Below are positions 53,763 through 62,394 of a stretch of 64,000 nucleotides of DNA, in pieces (within the stretch, counting starts at the first letter, position 1; every line of letters starts with the position of its first letter). Position numbers and translations under genes: made by a program. Origin of the DNA: Gordonia sp. 'Campus' (GTDB lineage Bacteria; Actinomycetota; Actinomycetes; Mycobacteriales; Mycobacteriaceae). The stretch is from the NCBI RefSeq assembly GCF_022206305.1, contig NZ_JAKOIW010000006.1:25756-89755 (forward strand). The letters are read 5' to 3'. Below the pieces are notes generated by a model. That model was given only the letters and a program-made list of their open reading frames with translations, searched no databases and had not been told where the DNA came from.

Positions 53763-54263
53763 TCACTTGATGATCGCGTCGACCGTCTTCTTCAACGCCG
53801 AAGGTTGCGACGGGCGGCGGGGCGCCTTCTCCCTACGACGCAGCATCTCCTCACCGATCGCCTGAAGTTCCTTGCGGCCGAGCGCTTCCCGCACCTTGGG
53901 GAACCACTCGTCCTCTTCTTCTTCGATATGGTGTTCGACGTTCTCGATCAGGACCGTGGTCTTGGCGTCGAAGCGCTCGGCATCCGGGCTGAGTGCGGCG
54001 AGTTCGACGACGAGGACGTCGGCAACATGGTGCTCCTCGTACGACTCGAGGATGTCGTCCTCGAGGTCCGGGACGCGTTTGCGGATCTCCGGGTACATCA
54101 CCTCGTTCTCGATGTAGGTGTGCACCGTCAGGGCCTCGATGATCTTGTCGACGATCTTGCCCTTGGTCTTGGTGGCGTTGGGTCCCTGCGACTTGAAGTC
54201 GCGGAACAGTTTGCGGATCTCCTTGTGGTCGTCCCTGAGGATGACGATGGCGTCTGAGGACAT
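53763..54263 (-). CDS. hemerythrin-domain protein
   Basis: 166-residue four-helix hemerythrin-like protein. Ligand motifs: IVILRDDHKEIRKLFRDF, HTYIENEVMYPEIRKR, ESYEEHHVADVLVVEL, and EHHIEEEEDEWFPKVREALG; the last is unusually acidic. A basic C-terminal tail (PRRPSQPSALKKTVDAII) follows. Probable di-iron sensor or redox protein. CAGGAG precedes the ATG by 8 nt. Convergent with the mutase gene. Confidence 0.88.
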   Translation of the reverse strand: MSSDAIVILRDDHKEIRKLFRDFKSQGPNATKTKGKIVDKIIEALTVHTYIENEVMYPEIRKRVPDLEDDILESYEEHHVADVLVVELAALSPDAERFDAKTTVLIENVEHHIEEEEDEWFPKVREALGRKELQAIGEEMLRRREKAPRRPSQPSALKKTVDAIIK

Positions 54264-54394
54264 GGACGTACTCCTGAGATAGAGGGGCTGCTCGATCTGC
54301 ACTCCCTCATACCGCGTTCGGGTCCCGCTCAAACATCGGGCGACGGCGCCGACATCCACCCTTCGGCGAGCCGGGCGACCCGCTGACGTGCGGC

Positions 54395-54745
54395 TCAGCC
54401 CCAACCGTTGGCGTGCAGCCAGTCGTCGTCGATGCCGAAGTGGTGCGCGATCTCGTGGACGACGGTGACCGCGACCTCGTGCACGACCTCGTCGCGGGAA
54501 TGGCACATCGCGAGGAGCGGGGTGCGGTAGATGGTGATGGTGTCGGGCAGGTAGCCACCGTAGTCGTGGTCGCGCATCGTCAGTGCGACACCGTGATACA
54601 GCCCGAGGATCTGCGGCTCGTCGGGATTGAACGGCTCGACCAGGATCACCACGTTGTCGATGGCGTCGGTCAGTTCCGACGGGATGGTGTCCAGCGCGTC
54701 GGAGACCAGCCCGTCGAACTCGTCGTCGGACATCGTCACGGCCAT
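54395..54745 (-). CDS. metallopeptidase family protein (zincin-like)
   Basis: 116-residue small zincin with HEIAHHFGI (HExxH...) near the C-terminus (VTVVHEIAHHFGIDDDWLHA) and the strand PDTITIYRTPLLAMC. The family is conserved in actinobacteria, but the substrate is unknown. The ATG at 54745 lies 4 bp after the stop of the septum-formation gene, so the two form an operon and are probably coupled. An internal ATG (54733) could be used. Confidence 0.85.
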   Translation of the reverse strand: MAVTMSDDEFDGLVSDALDTIPSELTDAIDNVVILVEPFNPDEPQILGLYHGVALTMRDHDYGGYLPDTITIYRTPLLAMCHSRDEVVHEVAVTVVHEIAHHFGIDDDWLHANGWG

Positions 54746-54749
54746 CGGG

Positions 54750-55958
54750 TCAGCCCGCCGGCGCCGGGACCTCGTCGGGGTTCGGCGCGATCCCCGGCGG
54801 CAACGGAACGGGAGTCGGGAGCGCGCGGCCGGGCGGTGCCTCCGGCGGCGCCACCGGGGCTCGACCGTTGATCAGCAACGCCCCACCCTTGGCGTCCCCG
54901 ACGATGGTCGCGAAACCGCGGCGTTTGTCGGGAAGGCCCAGATAGCAGACGACCTTTCGGCTGCCCGCGAGCCAGCTGGGTTCGCTCAGCACCGACCACT
55001 GGACGTTGAGGGTGGTGGCGTCGAGGGCCTTCTTGCCGCCGACGAAACGTTCGGCCTGCACGGGGCAGATCGAGCCGAGGTAGTTGTTCTGGGCACCGGT
55101 GGCGGGCCACGGCTTGTTCGACATCCGGTCGCCGAAGCGGGCCGACATGTCGACGATGCCGGTCGTCTGGAACGCATGCGGCTCAGCGCAGTTCACTGCG
55201 AAACCGGTGGGGGCGCGGGTCTCGGGGTCGATGCCGACACACGTGCCCTCGGGCCAGACGAACGACTGGTTCTGATCGGCGACGCGGCCGGAGAACTGCG
55301 CGGGCTGCCCGTCGGCGCCGTTCTCCTGGACACCGCAGCGCAATTGCCGCGCGCCCTTGTCCCATTGCGCCTGTGAGGGGTACATCATGCCGACCGCGAA
55401 GCGTCCCTGCGGGTCGAGACGGCCCTGGAGATACTGGTCGACGATGACGGGGCACTGCTCGTCGCGGATCGTCGCGAATCGCTCCGCACCGGGCCACGGC
55501 GCGTCCTCACCGAACTCGGCGCCCGGGACCAGAGCGGTGTCCACGCCGCCGGCCACCTCGAACCGGTGCTTCTGCTCGCAACCGACCTTCAGGGGCTGAC
55601 CCGGGTTGCCGGCCGGCCAGTCCAGGCAGTCGCCGGACACCGATTTGGTGAAGGCGTTGTCGGTGAGACGCTCGCCCTCGCCGATGTCACTGCCGCCGAC
55701 GCTGCCGCTGTCGTCGAAGACGCCCATCGCAAAAGCGATACCGCCTGCGACGAGGGCTCCGACGACGATCGCGGCGAGGACCACGTACACCGGGTTGCGG
55801 ACCGGGCGCCCGGGCCGCCGGCGTGTTGCCGACGCGGAGTCGTCGAGTGTCGCCGACGCGGAGTCGTCTGGCGTCGTCGCGGCCGGTGACCACTGGTCGT
55901 CGGCTGCGTGGCCGTCCGTTGGGTCGGGGCGAGTTGGGTCGGGGTCGGGCGCGTTCAT
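54750..55958 (-). CDS. septum-formation family membrane protein
   Basis: 402 residues. An acidic, Pro/Ser-rich cytoplasmic N-terminus is followed by a single helix (NPVYVVLAAIVVGALVAGGI) and a large extracellular Cys-containing domain (CLDWPAGNPGQPLKVGCEQK; CPVIVDQYLQGRLDPQGRFA; CVGIDPETRAPTGFAVNCAE; CPVQAERFVGG; VVCYLGLPD). At least seven Cys are spaced for disulfide pairs. It matches the septum_form family around the Rv3835 position in mycobacteria. Role at the division site is inferred from the family name only. Ends in a Pro-rich tail. Confidence 0.82.
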   Translation of the reverse strand: MNAPDPDPTRPDPTDGHAADDQWSPAATTPDDSASATLDDSASATRRRPGRPVRNPVYVVLAAIVVGALVAGGIAFAMGVFDDSGSVGGSDIGEGERLTDNAFTKSVSGDCLDWPAGNPGQPLKVGCEQKHRFEVAGGVDTALVPGAEFGEDAPWPGAERFATIRDEQCPVIVDQYLQGRLDPQGRFAVGMMYPSQAQWDKGARQLRCGVQENGADGQPAQFSGRVADQNQSFVWPEGTCVGIDPETRAPTGFAVNCAEPHAFQTTGIVDMSARFGDRMSNKPWPATGAQNNYLGSICPVQAERFVGGKKALDATTLNVQWSVLSEPSWLAGSRKVVCYLGLPDKRRGFATIVGDAKGGALLINGRAPVAPPEAPPGRALPTPVPLPPGIAPNPDEVPAPAG

Positions 55959-56011
55959 CGGGATCCATCATGCCTGGCCGGGTCGGCCGGGCACAGTCCC
56001 CGGTTGCGTCG

Positions 56012-56758
56012 TCACGCCGGTTCGGAGGCGAGCAGGCGCGCGGCGAGTCCGGTGAGTTCTGCCCGGAACTCCTCGTACCCGGCTCGCAGGCGGTCGCCCG
56101 GCCACCCCGGCGGCAGGAGGTCGGCCGGCAGGAGCGGGTCGCGGAGGATGTGGCGTACCACGGCCGCCGCGACCTCGAAACGGTCGGCGACGGTGGGCGC
56201 GGCAGCCAGCGCCAGGAGCAACTCCTCGGCCGATTCGGCCCACGACGCCGGTGCGAACAGGCGGCCGACGAGCTCCGCGGGCGGTTCGTCGGGGACGGCG
56301 CGAAACATGCTCAGGCGTCGTCGTGTCCCGGGTGCAAAGTCGACGTCCAGGTTCGCCGGCCGGGACCAGACGCCCTCCCTGAGCTCGCCGAACCTGGCGC
56401 GGAGGAGCGCGTCGCGGAGCCCCGCCCGGTCGGACGAGGTATCCGAACCCACGGTGACGACGGCGAGATCCCACCGACCGTCCCAGTCGCGCGTGGCCGG
56501 GTGCAGGGCGTCGTCTTGTCGGCGCTGCCGTTCGACGAGGCGCGGTGACAGGCGGTAGAGGTCGTCGGCACGTTCGAGGTCGCCCGCCGCCACGAGTCGG
56601 GTGAGCGCCACCCGGACCGTGGATTGGCGAACGCCGAGTTCGGTGGTCAGCGCCAGGATCCGCCGCACCGGGGCCTCGGGCCGGTCCATCCCCAACAGGC
56701 CGCTGAGGATGACCGATCGCGCCGTCAGTCGGGGGATGTCCACGGGTGCGCCGGCCAC
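56012..56758 (-). CDS. PaaX-family transcriptional regulator
   Basis: 248-residue regulator. The N-terminal winged helix reads LTTELGVRQSTVRVALTRLV and AAGDLERADDLYRLSPRLVE; the middle domain starts TRDWDGRWDLAVVTVG; the C-terminal domain is the PaaX-C type (FEVAAAVVRHILRDPLLPAD, LLPPGWPGDRLRAGYEEF). PaaX proteins sense phenylacetyl-CoA or related CoA esters. It is divergent from the acyl-CoA dehydrogenase and crotonase genes, its likely targets. TAGCAT lies 6 nt before the GTG start, so it may be leaderless. Confidence 0.88.
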   Translation of the reverse strand: MAGAPVDIPRLTARSVILSGLLGMDRPEAPVRRILALTTELGVRQSTVRVALTRLVAAGDLERADDLYRLSPRLVERQRRQDDALHPATRDWDGRWDLAVVTVGSDTSSDRAGLRDALLRARFGELREGVWSRPANLDVDFAPGTRRRLSMFRAVPDEPPAELVGRLFAPASWAESAEELLLALAAAPTVADRFEVAAAVVRHILRDPLLPADLLPPGWPGDRLRAGYEEFRAELTGLAARLLASEPA

Positions 56759-56802
56759 CCTCCGATGCTAGCCAGGGTTCCGGGGCGCCGGCGACGACGA
56801 CG

Positions 56803-56844
56803 GGTATTACACAATGCAAGCGAATGATGAAGAAGTGTAATACC
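56803..56844. promoter_or_regulatory. inverted-repeat operator between paaX-like and acyl-CoA dehydrogenase genes
   Basis: Perfect 10-bp arms GGTATTACAC (56803-56812) and GTGTAATACC (56835-56844), 32 bp centre to centre (about three helical turns). The right arm contains TAATAC, a likely -10 of the dehydrogenase promoter. The PaaX-like protein is the obvious candidate ligand. Confidence 0.75.
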
Positions 56845-56878
56845 GTGACGAGGACACCCCACCGGAGAAAGGCCCGGC

Positions 56879-58528
56879 ATGCCCACACACGCCGTCACCA
56901 ATCAGGTCCCGGAACTCGTCGACCACGACGTGGCCGACCATCCCGCGATCACCGAAGCCGTGCACCGGGCGGGTGCCGACCACATGCTCGAGGAGTTGCA
57001 CCGGATCGGCCGACTGGCCGGCGGCGCGGAGGCGATGCGATGGGGCGACCTCGCCGAAGCCCATCCGCCGGAGCTCCGAACGCACGACCGATACGGGAAC
57101 CGCATCGACGAGGTCGAGTACGACGCGGCCTATCACCACCTGATGCGAACGGGCATGGGCTTCGGGCTGGGCGGCGCCGCATGGGCGGACCCGAGTCCCA
57201 CCGCGCATTTCGAACGAGCCGCGAAGTCGAGCGTGTGGGGGCAGGTCGATGCCGGGCACGGCTGCCCGTTGTCGATGACCTACGGTGTCGTCCCCGCACT
57301 GCGGGCGAACCCGGAGATCGCGAAGTCCTATGAGCCGCTGCTGATCTCGTCGGTCTACGATCCGGGTTTGCGGGCGCCGCTCTCGAAGGCGGGTCTGACG
57401 GCAGGCATGTCCATGACCGAGAAACAGGGTGGTTCCGACGTTCGCGCGAATGCGACGACAGCGGTTCCGCAGCGGGACGGAACGTACCGGATCACCGGGC
57501 ACAAGTGGTTCACCTCGGCGCCCATGAGCGATGTCTTCCTCGTCCTGGCCCAGGCTCCCGGTGGCCTGTCCTGCTTCTTCGTCCCCCGGGTCCTGCCCGA
57601 CGGGAGCCGGAACACCTTCCTGCTCCAGCGACTGAAAGCAAAGCTGGGCAACCACTCCAACGCCAGCAGCGAGGTGGAGTACGACGACACCGTGGCGTGG
57701 CTCGTGGGTGACGAAGGACGCGGCGTGCCGACGATCATCGAGATGGTCAACATGACCCGCCTCGACTGCACGCTCGGATCCGCGACGAGCATGCGCGCCG
57801 GGGTGGCCCAGGCGGCCCACCACGCGAGCCATCGAACCGCGTTCGGCGCGACACTCGTCGATCAACCCCTGATGCGCAACGTTCTCGCCGACCTGGCGGT
57901 CGAATCCGAAGGCGCGACGATGGTCGCGCTGTGGCTTGCCGAGCTCACGGACAAGGCCGCGGCGGGCGATGACCGAGCCGACTCGCTGCGACGGATCGCG
58001 TTGGCGATCAGCAAGTATCACGTGTGCAAGCGGGCCCCCGCCCACGCCGCCGAGGCGCTGGAGTGCCTGGGCGGCAACGGATACGTGGAGGAGTCCCGTA
58101 TGCCGCGGTTGTATCGAGAAGCGCCGCTCATGTCGATCTGGGAGGGTTCGGGCAACGTCGCGGCGCTGGATGTGTTGCGCGCCATGGCCAGACAGCCGGA
58201 GACACTGACGGTCCTCCTCGACGAGATCGAACATGCGGCGGGCGCCGATCGGCGCTTCGATTCCGCGGTGTCCGACCTGCGACGCGGCCTCGCCGACCTG
58301 GAGGACTTGCAGTACCGCGCCCGTCGGGTGGTCGGCTCGATGGCGCAGCTGCTACAGGCCTCGCTGCTGGTGCGACACGGCCACCCGGCGGTCGCCGACG
58401 CGTTCGTCGCCGGTCGGCTGGGCAACGATCGGAACGATGTCTACGGCACCCTGCCCCGCGGTGTGGACACCGCGGCGATCATCGAACGCGCGACTCCGAA
58501 GACGGCGGAGGCGCACGCGCATGGGTGA
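56879..58528 (+). CDS. acyl-CoA dehydrogenase, AidB/isovaleryl-CoA type
   Basis: 549-residue FAD-dependent dehydrogenase of the AidB branch (longer than ~380-residue standard ACADs). Signatures: GMSMTEKQGGSDVRANATTA (FAD and substrate loop), YRITGHKWFTSAPMSDVFLV, and RMPRLYREAPLMSIWEGSGN followed by VAALDVLRAM, which carries the active-site Glu region E-G-S-G-N. The final ~100 residues form an additional helical domain. Probably oxidises a branched-chain or aromatic-derived CoA ester. GGAGAAAGG precedes the ATG, in front of which lies the PaaX operator. The crotonase gene overlaps by 8 bp. Confidence 0.9.
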   Translation: MPTHAVTNQVPELVDHDVADHPAITEAVHRAGADHMLEELHRIGRLAGGAEAMRWGDLAEAHPPELRTHDRYGNRIDEVEYDAAYHHLMRTGMGFGLGGAAWADPSPTAHFERAAKSSVWGQVDAGHGCPLSMTYGVVPALRANPEIAKSYEPLLISSVYDPGLRAPLSKAGLTAGMSMTEKQGGSDVRANATTAVPQRDGTYRITGHKWFTSAPMSDVFLVLAQAPGGLSCFFVPRVLPDGSRNTFLLQRLKAKLGNHSNASSEVEYDDTVAWLVGDEGRGVPTIIEMVNMTRLDCTLGSATSMRAGVAQAAHHASHRTAFGATLVDQPLMRNVLADLAVESEGATMVALWLAELTDKAAAGDDRADSLRRIALAISKYHVCKRAPAHAAEALECLGGNGYVEESRMPRLYREAPLMSIWEGSGNVAALDVLRAMARQPETLTVLLDEIEHAAGADRRFDSAVSDLRRGLADLEDLQYRARRVVGSMAQLLQASLLVRHGHPAVADAFVAGRLGNDRNDVYGTLPRGVDTAAIIERATPKTAEAHAHG

Positions 58529-59573
58529 GCCGGAGCCCGGGCCGGGGACCCGTCCGGCGCAATGGCGCGACGATCTTCGCCGCGGCGACGATTCGCTGTT
58601 CGACGGACGCTCGGCGACCGGGCCCGACGTCGACTACCGGACCCTCACCTATGAGGTCACCGGACGGATCGCCCGCATCACGTTCAACCGTCCCGATCAG
58701 GGCAACGCGATCACGGTCGACACACCCGTCGAACTGGCCCACGCGGTGGAACGGGCGGATCTCGACCCCGACGTCCACGTGATGGTCGTGTCCGGCCGCG
58801 GCAAGGGTTTCTGCGGCGGATACGACCTGTCGATCTTCGCCGAGAACGGGGGCGATCCGTCGACGGCCGTCGACTCCCCGACGGGCACCGTCCCCGGCTC
58901 ACGAACCGGCACCGTTCTCGATCCGGTGGTCCAGGCGCGCAACCACGATCCAGCAGGCACGTGGGACCCGATGGTCGACTACGCGATGATGAGCAGGTTC
59001 AACCGCGGCTTCTCGTCCCTGCTCCACGCCGACAAACCGACCGTGGCCAAGCTGCACGGGTTCGCCGTGGCCGGTGGCACCGACATCGCGCTGTATGCCG
59101 ACCAGATCATCTGCGCCGACGACACCAAGATCGGTTACCCGCCGACGCGGGTGTGGGGCATCCCCGCGGCCGGGATGTGGGCGCACCGGCTCGGCGATCA
59201 ACGGGCGAAACGCCTTCTGTTCACCGGAGATTGCCTCTCCGGAAGGCAGGCTCACGAGTGGGGCCTCGCCGTCGACGCGCCGCCCGCGGAGGAACTCGAC
59301 GAGCGGACCGAGGAGCTGCTCGAACGGATCTCCCGCGTTCCGGTCAACCAACTCATGATGGCCAAGCTCGCGATGAACAGTGCCCTCTTCGCTCAGGGCG
59401 TGGCCAATTCGGGCATGATCAGCACCGTCTTCGACGGCATCTCGCGACACACGCGGGAGGGTTACGCCTTCCAGCAGCGCGCCGCGACAGTCGGGTTCCG
59501 TGAGGCGGTGCGCGAACGCGACGAGATCAACGGCGACTGGAAGCGGGGACGATCCGAACCCCTCGACGGGTGA
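58521..59573 (+). CDS. crotonase/enoyl-CoA hydratase family protein
   Basis: 350-residue crotonase-fold enzyme. Substrate-binding motifs are RITFNRPDQGNAIT (near residue 60), SGRGKGFCGGYDLSIFAENG (oxyanion loop) and GFAVAGGTDIALYADQIICA with the GG turn; PPTRVWGIPAAGMWAHRLGD and AKRLLFTGDCLSG follow. An insert of ~45 residues after the first oxyanion loop (GDPSTAVDSPTGTVPGSRTG) makes it longer than typical 260-residue hydratases. Acts with the preceding dehydrogenase in acyl-CoA oxidation; hydratase versus related activity cannot be told. Confidence 0.9.
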   Translation: MGEPEPGPGTRPAQWRDDLRRGDDSLFDGRSATGPDVDYRTLTYEVTGRIARITFNRPDQGNAITVDTPVELAHAVERADLDPDVHVMVVSGRGKGFCGGYDLSIFAENGGDPSTAVDSPTGTVPGSRTGTVLDPVVQARNHDPAGTWDPMVDYAMMSRFNRGFSSLLHADKPTVAKLHGFAVAGGTDIALYADQIICADDTKIGYPPTRVWGIPAAGMWAHRLGDQRAKRLLFTGDCLSGRQAHEWGLAVDAPPAEELDERTEELLERISRVPVNQLMMAKLAMNSALFAQGVANSGMISTVFDGISRHTREGYAFQQRAATVGFREAVRERDEINGDWKRGRSEPLDG

Positions 59574-59593
59574 CGTCCGGTGATCGCAGACGG

Positions 59594-60565
59594 CTAGCGG
59601 GATTCGGGCACGAGGTCGGCGTCATCCGGTGCGGAGAGCGTCAGCACCGCTTCGGCGATCCGCGGGTCCCGTTCCAGCTCGGTTTCGAGGGCACGTAGCG
59701 AGACCGCGACCGAGGACTCGACCTCGTCGCCGGTGAAATCGACCGCGGCGACGAGGAACAGCTGCACCGGGCCGGTGTATTCGACGTGTAGGTAGGTCAC
59801 GCGGTCGATGTTGCTGTGCGAGAGCAACTCTCGTAGAACGTGCTGCCGGGCGGTCTCGTCGACGGCCTGACCGAGCAGGAAACGCCGGTTCTGGTTGATC
59901 AAGACGATGGCAACGACCCCCAGCAGGATGCCGACCAGGATGGACCCGAGCGCGTCGTAGGTCGCCGACCCGGTGACTTGATGCAGCAGCACGCCGACGA
60001 AGGCGATCGCGAGACCGATCAGAGCCGCCGCGTCCTCGGCGAACACGGCGCGCAGCGTCGGGTCCGAGGTGCGGAAGACCTGGCGGAGGAGGCCGATCCG
60101 GCGCTTCTCGGCGCCTCGTCGCGCCTGCTGGTAAGACCGCACGAACGAGAGGCCCTCGAGGATGGCCGCGACCCCGAGGACGGCGTAGGCCACTGCGTAG
60201 TCGGTGGCCGGCTCCGGCGAGATCAGTTCGGTGATCCCGTGTTGTACCGATACCGCGGCGCCGACTGCGAACAATCCGAACGCGGCGAACATCGACCAGA
60301 TGTATGCCTCGCGACCGTACCCCTGCGGGTGATGGGTGTCGCGAGGCCTGCGCGCGCGCCGCTCGGCGATCAGCAGCAGGATCTCGTTGCCTGTGTCGGC
60401 CCACGAGTGAGCCGCTTCGGCGACGAGAGACGCCGAACCGGTGAGCATCGCCGCCCCGGTCTTGGCCACCGCGATCAGCAGGTTGGCGAAGAAGGCGATG
60501 ATTACCGTCAGAAAGCTCTCACTGGGGCCACCGGATTCACCCTGCGGTTCGGTCGGGGAGGACAC
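59594..60565 (-). CDS. cation diffusion facilitator (CDF) transporter
   Basis: 323-residue six-helix metal/proton antiporter. Metal-site motifs: AEAAHSWADTGNEILLLIAE (helix 2, H-x3-D) and VFAEDAAALIGLAIAF (helix 5, D). The soluble C-terminal domain ends VEYTGPVQLFLVAAVDFTGD. Exports Zn2+, Fe2+ or Mn2+; the metal is not decided by sequence. GTG at 60565 gives the family start; the upstream sequence in frame is Arg-rich and unlikely to be coding. Divergent from the ankyrin gene across 63 bp. Confidence 0.88.
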   Translation of the reverse strand: MSSPTEPQGESGGPSESFLTVIIAFFANLLIAVAKTGAAMLTGSASLVAEAAHSWADTGNEILLLIAERRARRPRDTHHPQGYGREAYIWSMFAAFGLFAVGAAVSVQHGITELISPEPATDYAVAYAVLGVAAILEGLSFVRSYQQARRGAEKRRIGLLRQVFRTSDPTLRAVFAEDAAALIGLAIAFVGVLLHQVTGSATYDALGSILVGILLGVVAIVLINQNRRFLLGQAVDETARQHVLRELLSHSNIDRVTYLHVEYTGPVQLFLVAAVDFTGDEVESSVAVSLRALETELERDPRIAEAVLTLSAPDDADLVPESR

Positions 60566-60615
60566 CGCACCAACTCTGGCACGTTCCGGCGTCGGCCGGG
60601 TGCGTGAACGGTCCC

Positions 60616-60621
60616 TAGACT
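60616..60621 (+). promoter_or_regulatory. -10 hexamer of a likely leaderless ankyrin-gene promoter
   Basis: TAGACT ends 7 nt before the GTG at 60629; no SD is present. Confidence 0.5.
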
Positions 60622-60628
60622 CGCGCGA

Positions 60629-61054
60629 GTGGAGCACCCCGCCGACAAATCCTCACCGACTCCGGACTCGACCCCGCCGCCGAGCCCGGAGGTCGTCGAA
60701 CTGGCCGGCCGACTGTTCGACATGGCGCGGTCCGGCGACACCGCCGCCCTGAGCGGGTACCTCGACGCCGGTGTTCCGGCGGATCTGCGGAACCAGTCCG
60801 GTGATTCGCTGCTCATGCTCGCCGCCTATCACGGGCACGCGCCCGCGGTCGAGATACTGCTCGAGCACGGCGCCGACGCCGACCTCGCCAACGACAAGGG
60901 ACAGACGCCACTCGCCGGAGCGGTGTTCAAGGGTTTCGACGACGTCGTCCGACTCCTCGTCGACGCGGGTGCCGACCCGTATGGCGGGACTCCGTCGGCC
61001 GACGCCGCCGCGTCCATGTTCGGGCGTGCGGACCTGCAACGGTTGTGGAGCTGA
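60629..61054 (+). CDS. ankyrin-repeat protein
   Basis: 141-residue protein with about three ankyrin repeats: DTAALSGYLDAGVPADLRNQ, GDSLLMLAAYHGHAPAVEIL and NDKGQTPLAGAVFKGFDDVV, each ending in a turn with a long helix pair. Cytoplasmic, no membrane segment. Ankyrin proteins mediate protein-protein contacts; the partner is unknown. Lies between the CDF gene (divergent) and serS (66 bp downstream). Confidence 0.85.
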   Translation: MEHPADKSSPTPDSTPPPSPEVVELAGRLFDMARSGDTAALSGYLDAGVPADLRNQSGDSLLMLAAYHGHAPAVEILLEHGADADLANDKGQTPLAGAVFKGFDDVVRLLVDAGADPYGGTPSADAAASMFGRADLQRLWS

Positions 61055-61120
61055 TCGGCCGGGCTCGGCCGAGGTGGCGTGATCCGGTCGACACGTCGTC
61101 CTCAAGTAGGGTTTGAAGGC

Positions 61121-62380
61121 GTGATCGACCTGAAGATTGTTCGCGACAACCCCGATCTGGTCCGGGACTCACAGCGCACCCGCGGCGAGGACCCGGCCCT
61201 GGTGGACGCCCTGCTCGACGCCGACGCGGCTCGGCGGGCCGCCATCGTCGATGCGGACGCACTGCGATCCGAACAGAAGGCCCTCGGCAAACAGGTCGGC
61301 AAGGCGCAGGGAGACGAGAAGCAGGCGCTCCTGGCCAAGGGCAAGGAGCTCGCCGAGCAGGTCAAGGCCGCGGTCGCCCGCCAGTCCGAGGCCGACGAGG
61401 CCGCGGCCAAGGCCCACCGCGCGATCTCCAACATCGTCGCCGACGGTGCACCCGCGGGCGGCGAGGACGATTACGTGGTCCTCGAGCACGTCGGCGAACC
61501 CCGCGAGATCGAGAACCCGCGGGATCACCTCGAGATCGGCGAGGCACTCGGTCTGCTCGACATGGAACGCGGCGCGAAGGTCTCCGGTTCGCGGTTCTAC
61601 TTCCTCACCGGCCTCGGCGCCCAGCTGCAGCTCGCCCTGCTCAACATGGCCGCGGCGAAGGCGACCGCCAACGGTTTCACGCTGATGATCCCGCCGGTGC
61701 TGGTGCGCCCGGAGGTCATGGAGGGCACCGGCTTCCTCGGCGCGCACGCGGACGAGGTCTACCACCTCGACAAGGACGACGATCTGTATCTGGTGGGCAC
61801 CTCCGAGGTGCCGCTGGCCGGCTACCACATGGACGAGATCCTCGACCTGTCCGACGGCCCGAAGCGGTACGCCGGGTGGTCGACCTGCTTCCGACGCGAG
61901 GCAGGCAGCTACGGCAAGGACACCCGCGGCATCATCCGCGTGCACCAGTTCGACAAGATCGAGGGCTTCATCTACTGCCGCCCCGAGGACGCCGAGGCGG
62001 AGCATCAGCGCCTGCTCGGGTGGGAGAAGGACATGCTCGCCGCCATCGATGTGCCCTACCGGGTGATCGACGTGGCCGGGGGCGACCTCGGATCGTCGGC
62101 GTCCCGCAAATACGACTGCGAGGCATGGGTTCCGACGCAGGGCACCTATCGCGAGCTGACCTCGACGTCGAACTGCACCACCTTCCAGGCGCGTCGGCTC
62201 TCGATCCGTTACCGCGACGAGAACGGTAAGCCGCAGACCGCCGCGACCCTCAACGGCACACTCGCGACGACCCGCTGGCTGGTCGCGATCCTGGAGAACC
62301 ATCAGCAGCCCGACGGCTCGGTGCGGTTGCCCGACGAACTCGCCCGGTTCGTCGGCACCGATGTGCTGACCTCGCGGTGA
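61121..62380 (+). CDS. serS: seryl-tRNA synthetase
   Basis: 419-residue class II aminoacyl-tRNA synthetase. N-terminal coiled-coil arm ([20 protein letters not shown] and [20 protein letters not shown]). Catalytic motifs: [29 protein letters not shown] (motif 2) and the C-terminal [18 protein letters not shown] (motif 3). Attaches serine to tRNA-Ser and to tRNA-Sec. The GTG at 61121 starts [20 protein letters not shown], the family N-terminus. TAGGGT is 8 nt upstream and GAAGG also close by. Confidence 0.96.
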   Translation: MIDLKIVRDNPDLVRDSQRTRGEDPALVDALLDADAARRAAIVDADALRSEQKALGKQVGKAQGDEKQALLAKGKELAEQVKAAVARQSEADEAAAKAHRAISNIVADGAPAGGEDDYVVLEHVGEPREIENPRDHLEIGEALGLLDMERGAKVSGSRFYFLTGLGAQLQLALLNMAAAKATANGFTLMIPPVLVRPEVMEGTGFLGAHADEVYHLDKDDDLYLVGTSEVPLAGYHMDEILDLSDGPKRYAGWSTCFRREAGSYGKDTRGIIRVHQFDKIEGFIYCRPEDAEAEHQRLLGWEKDMLAAIDVPYRVIDVAGGDLGSSASRKYDCEAWVPTQGTYRELTSTSNCTTFQARRLSIRYRDENGKPQTAATLNGTLATTRWLVAILENHQQPDGSVRLPDELARFVGTDVLTSR

Positions 62381-62394
62381 ACTGAGCGCGCGTC

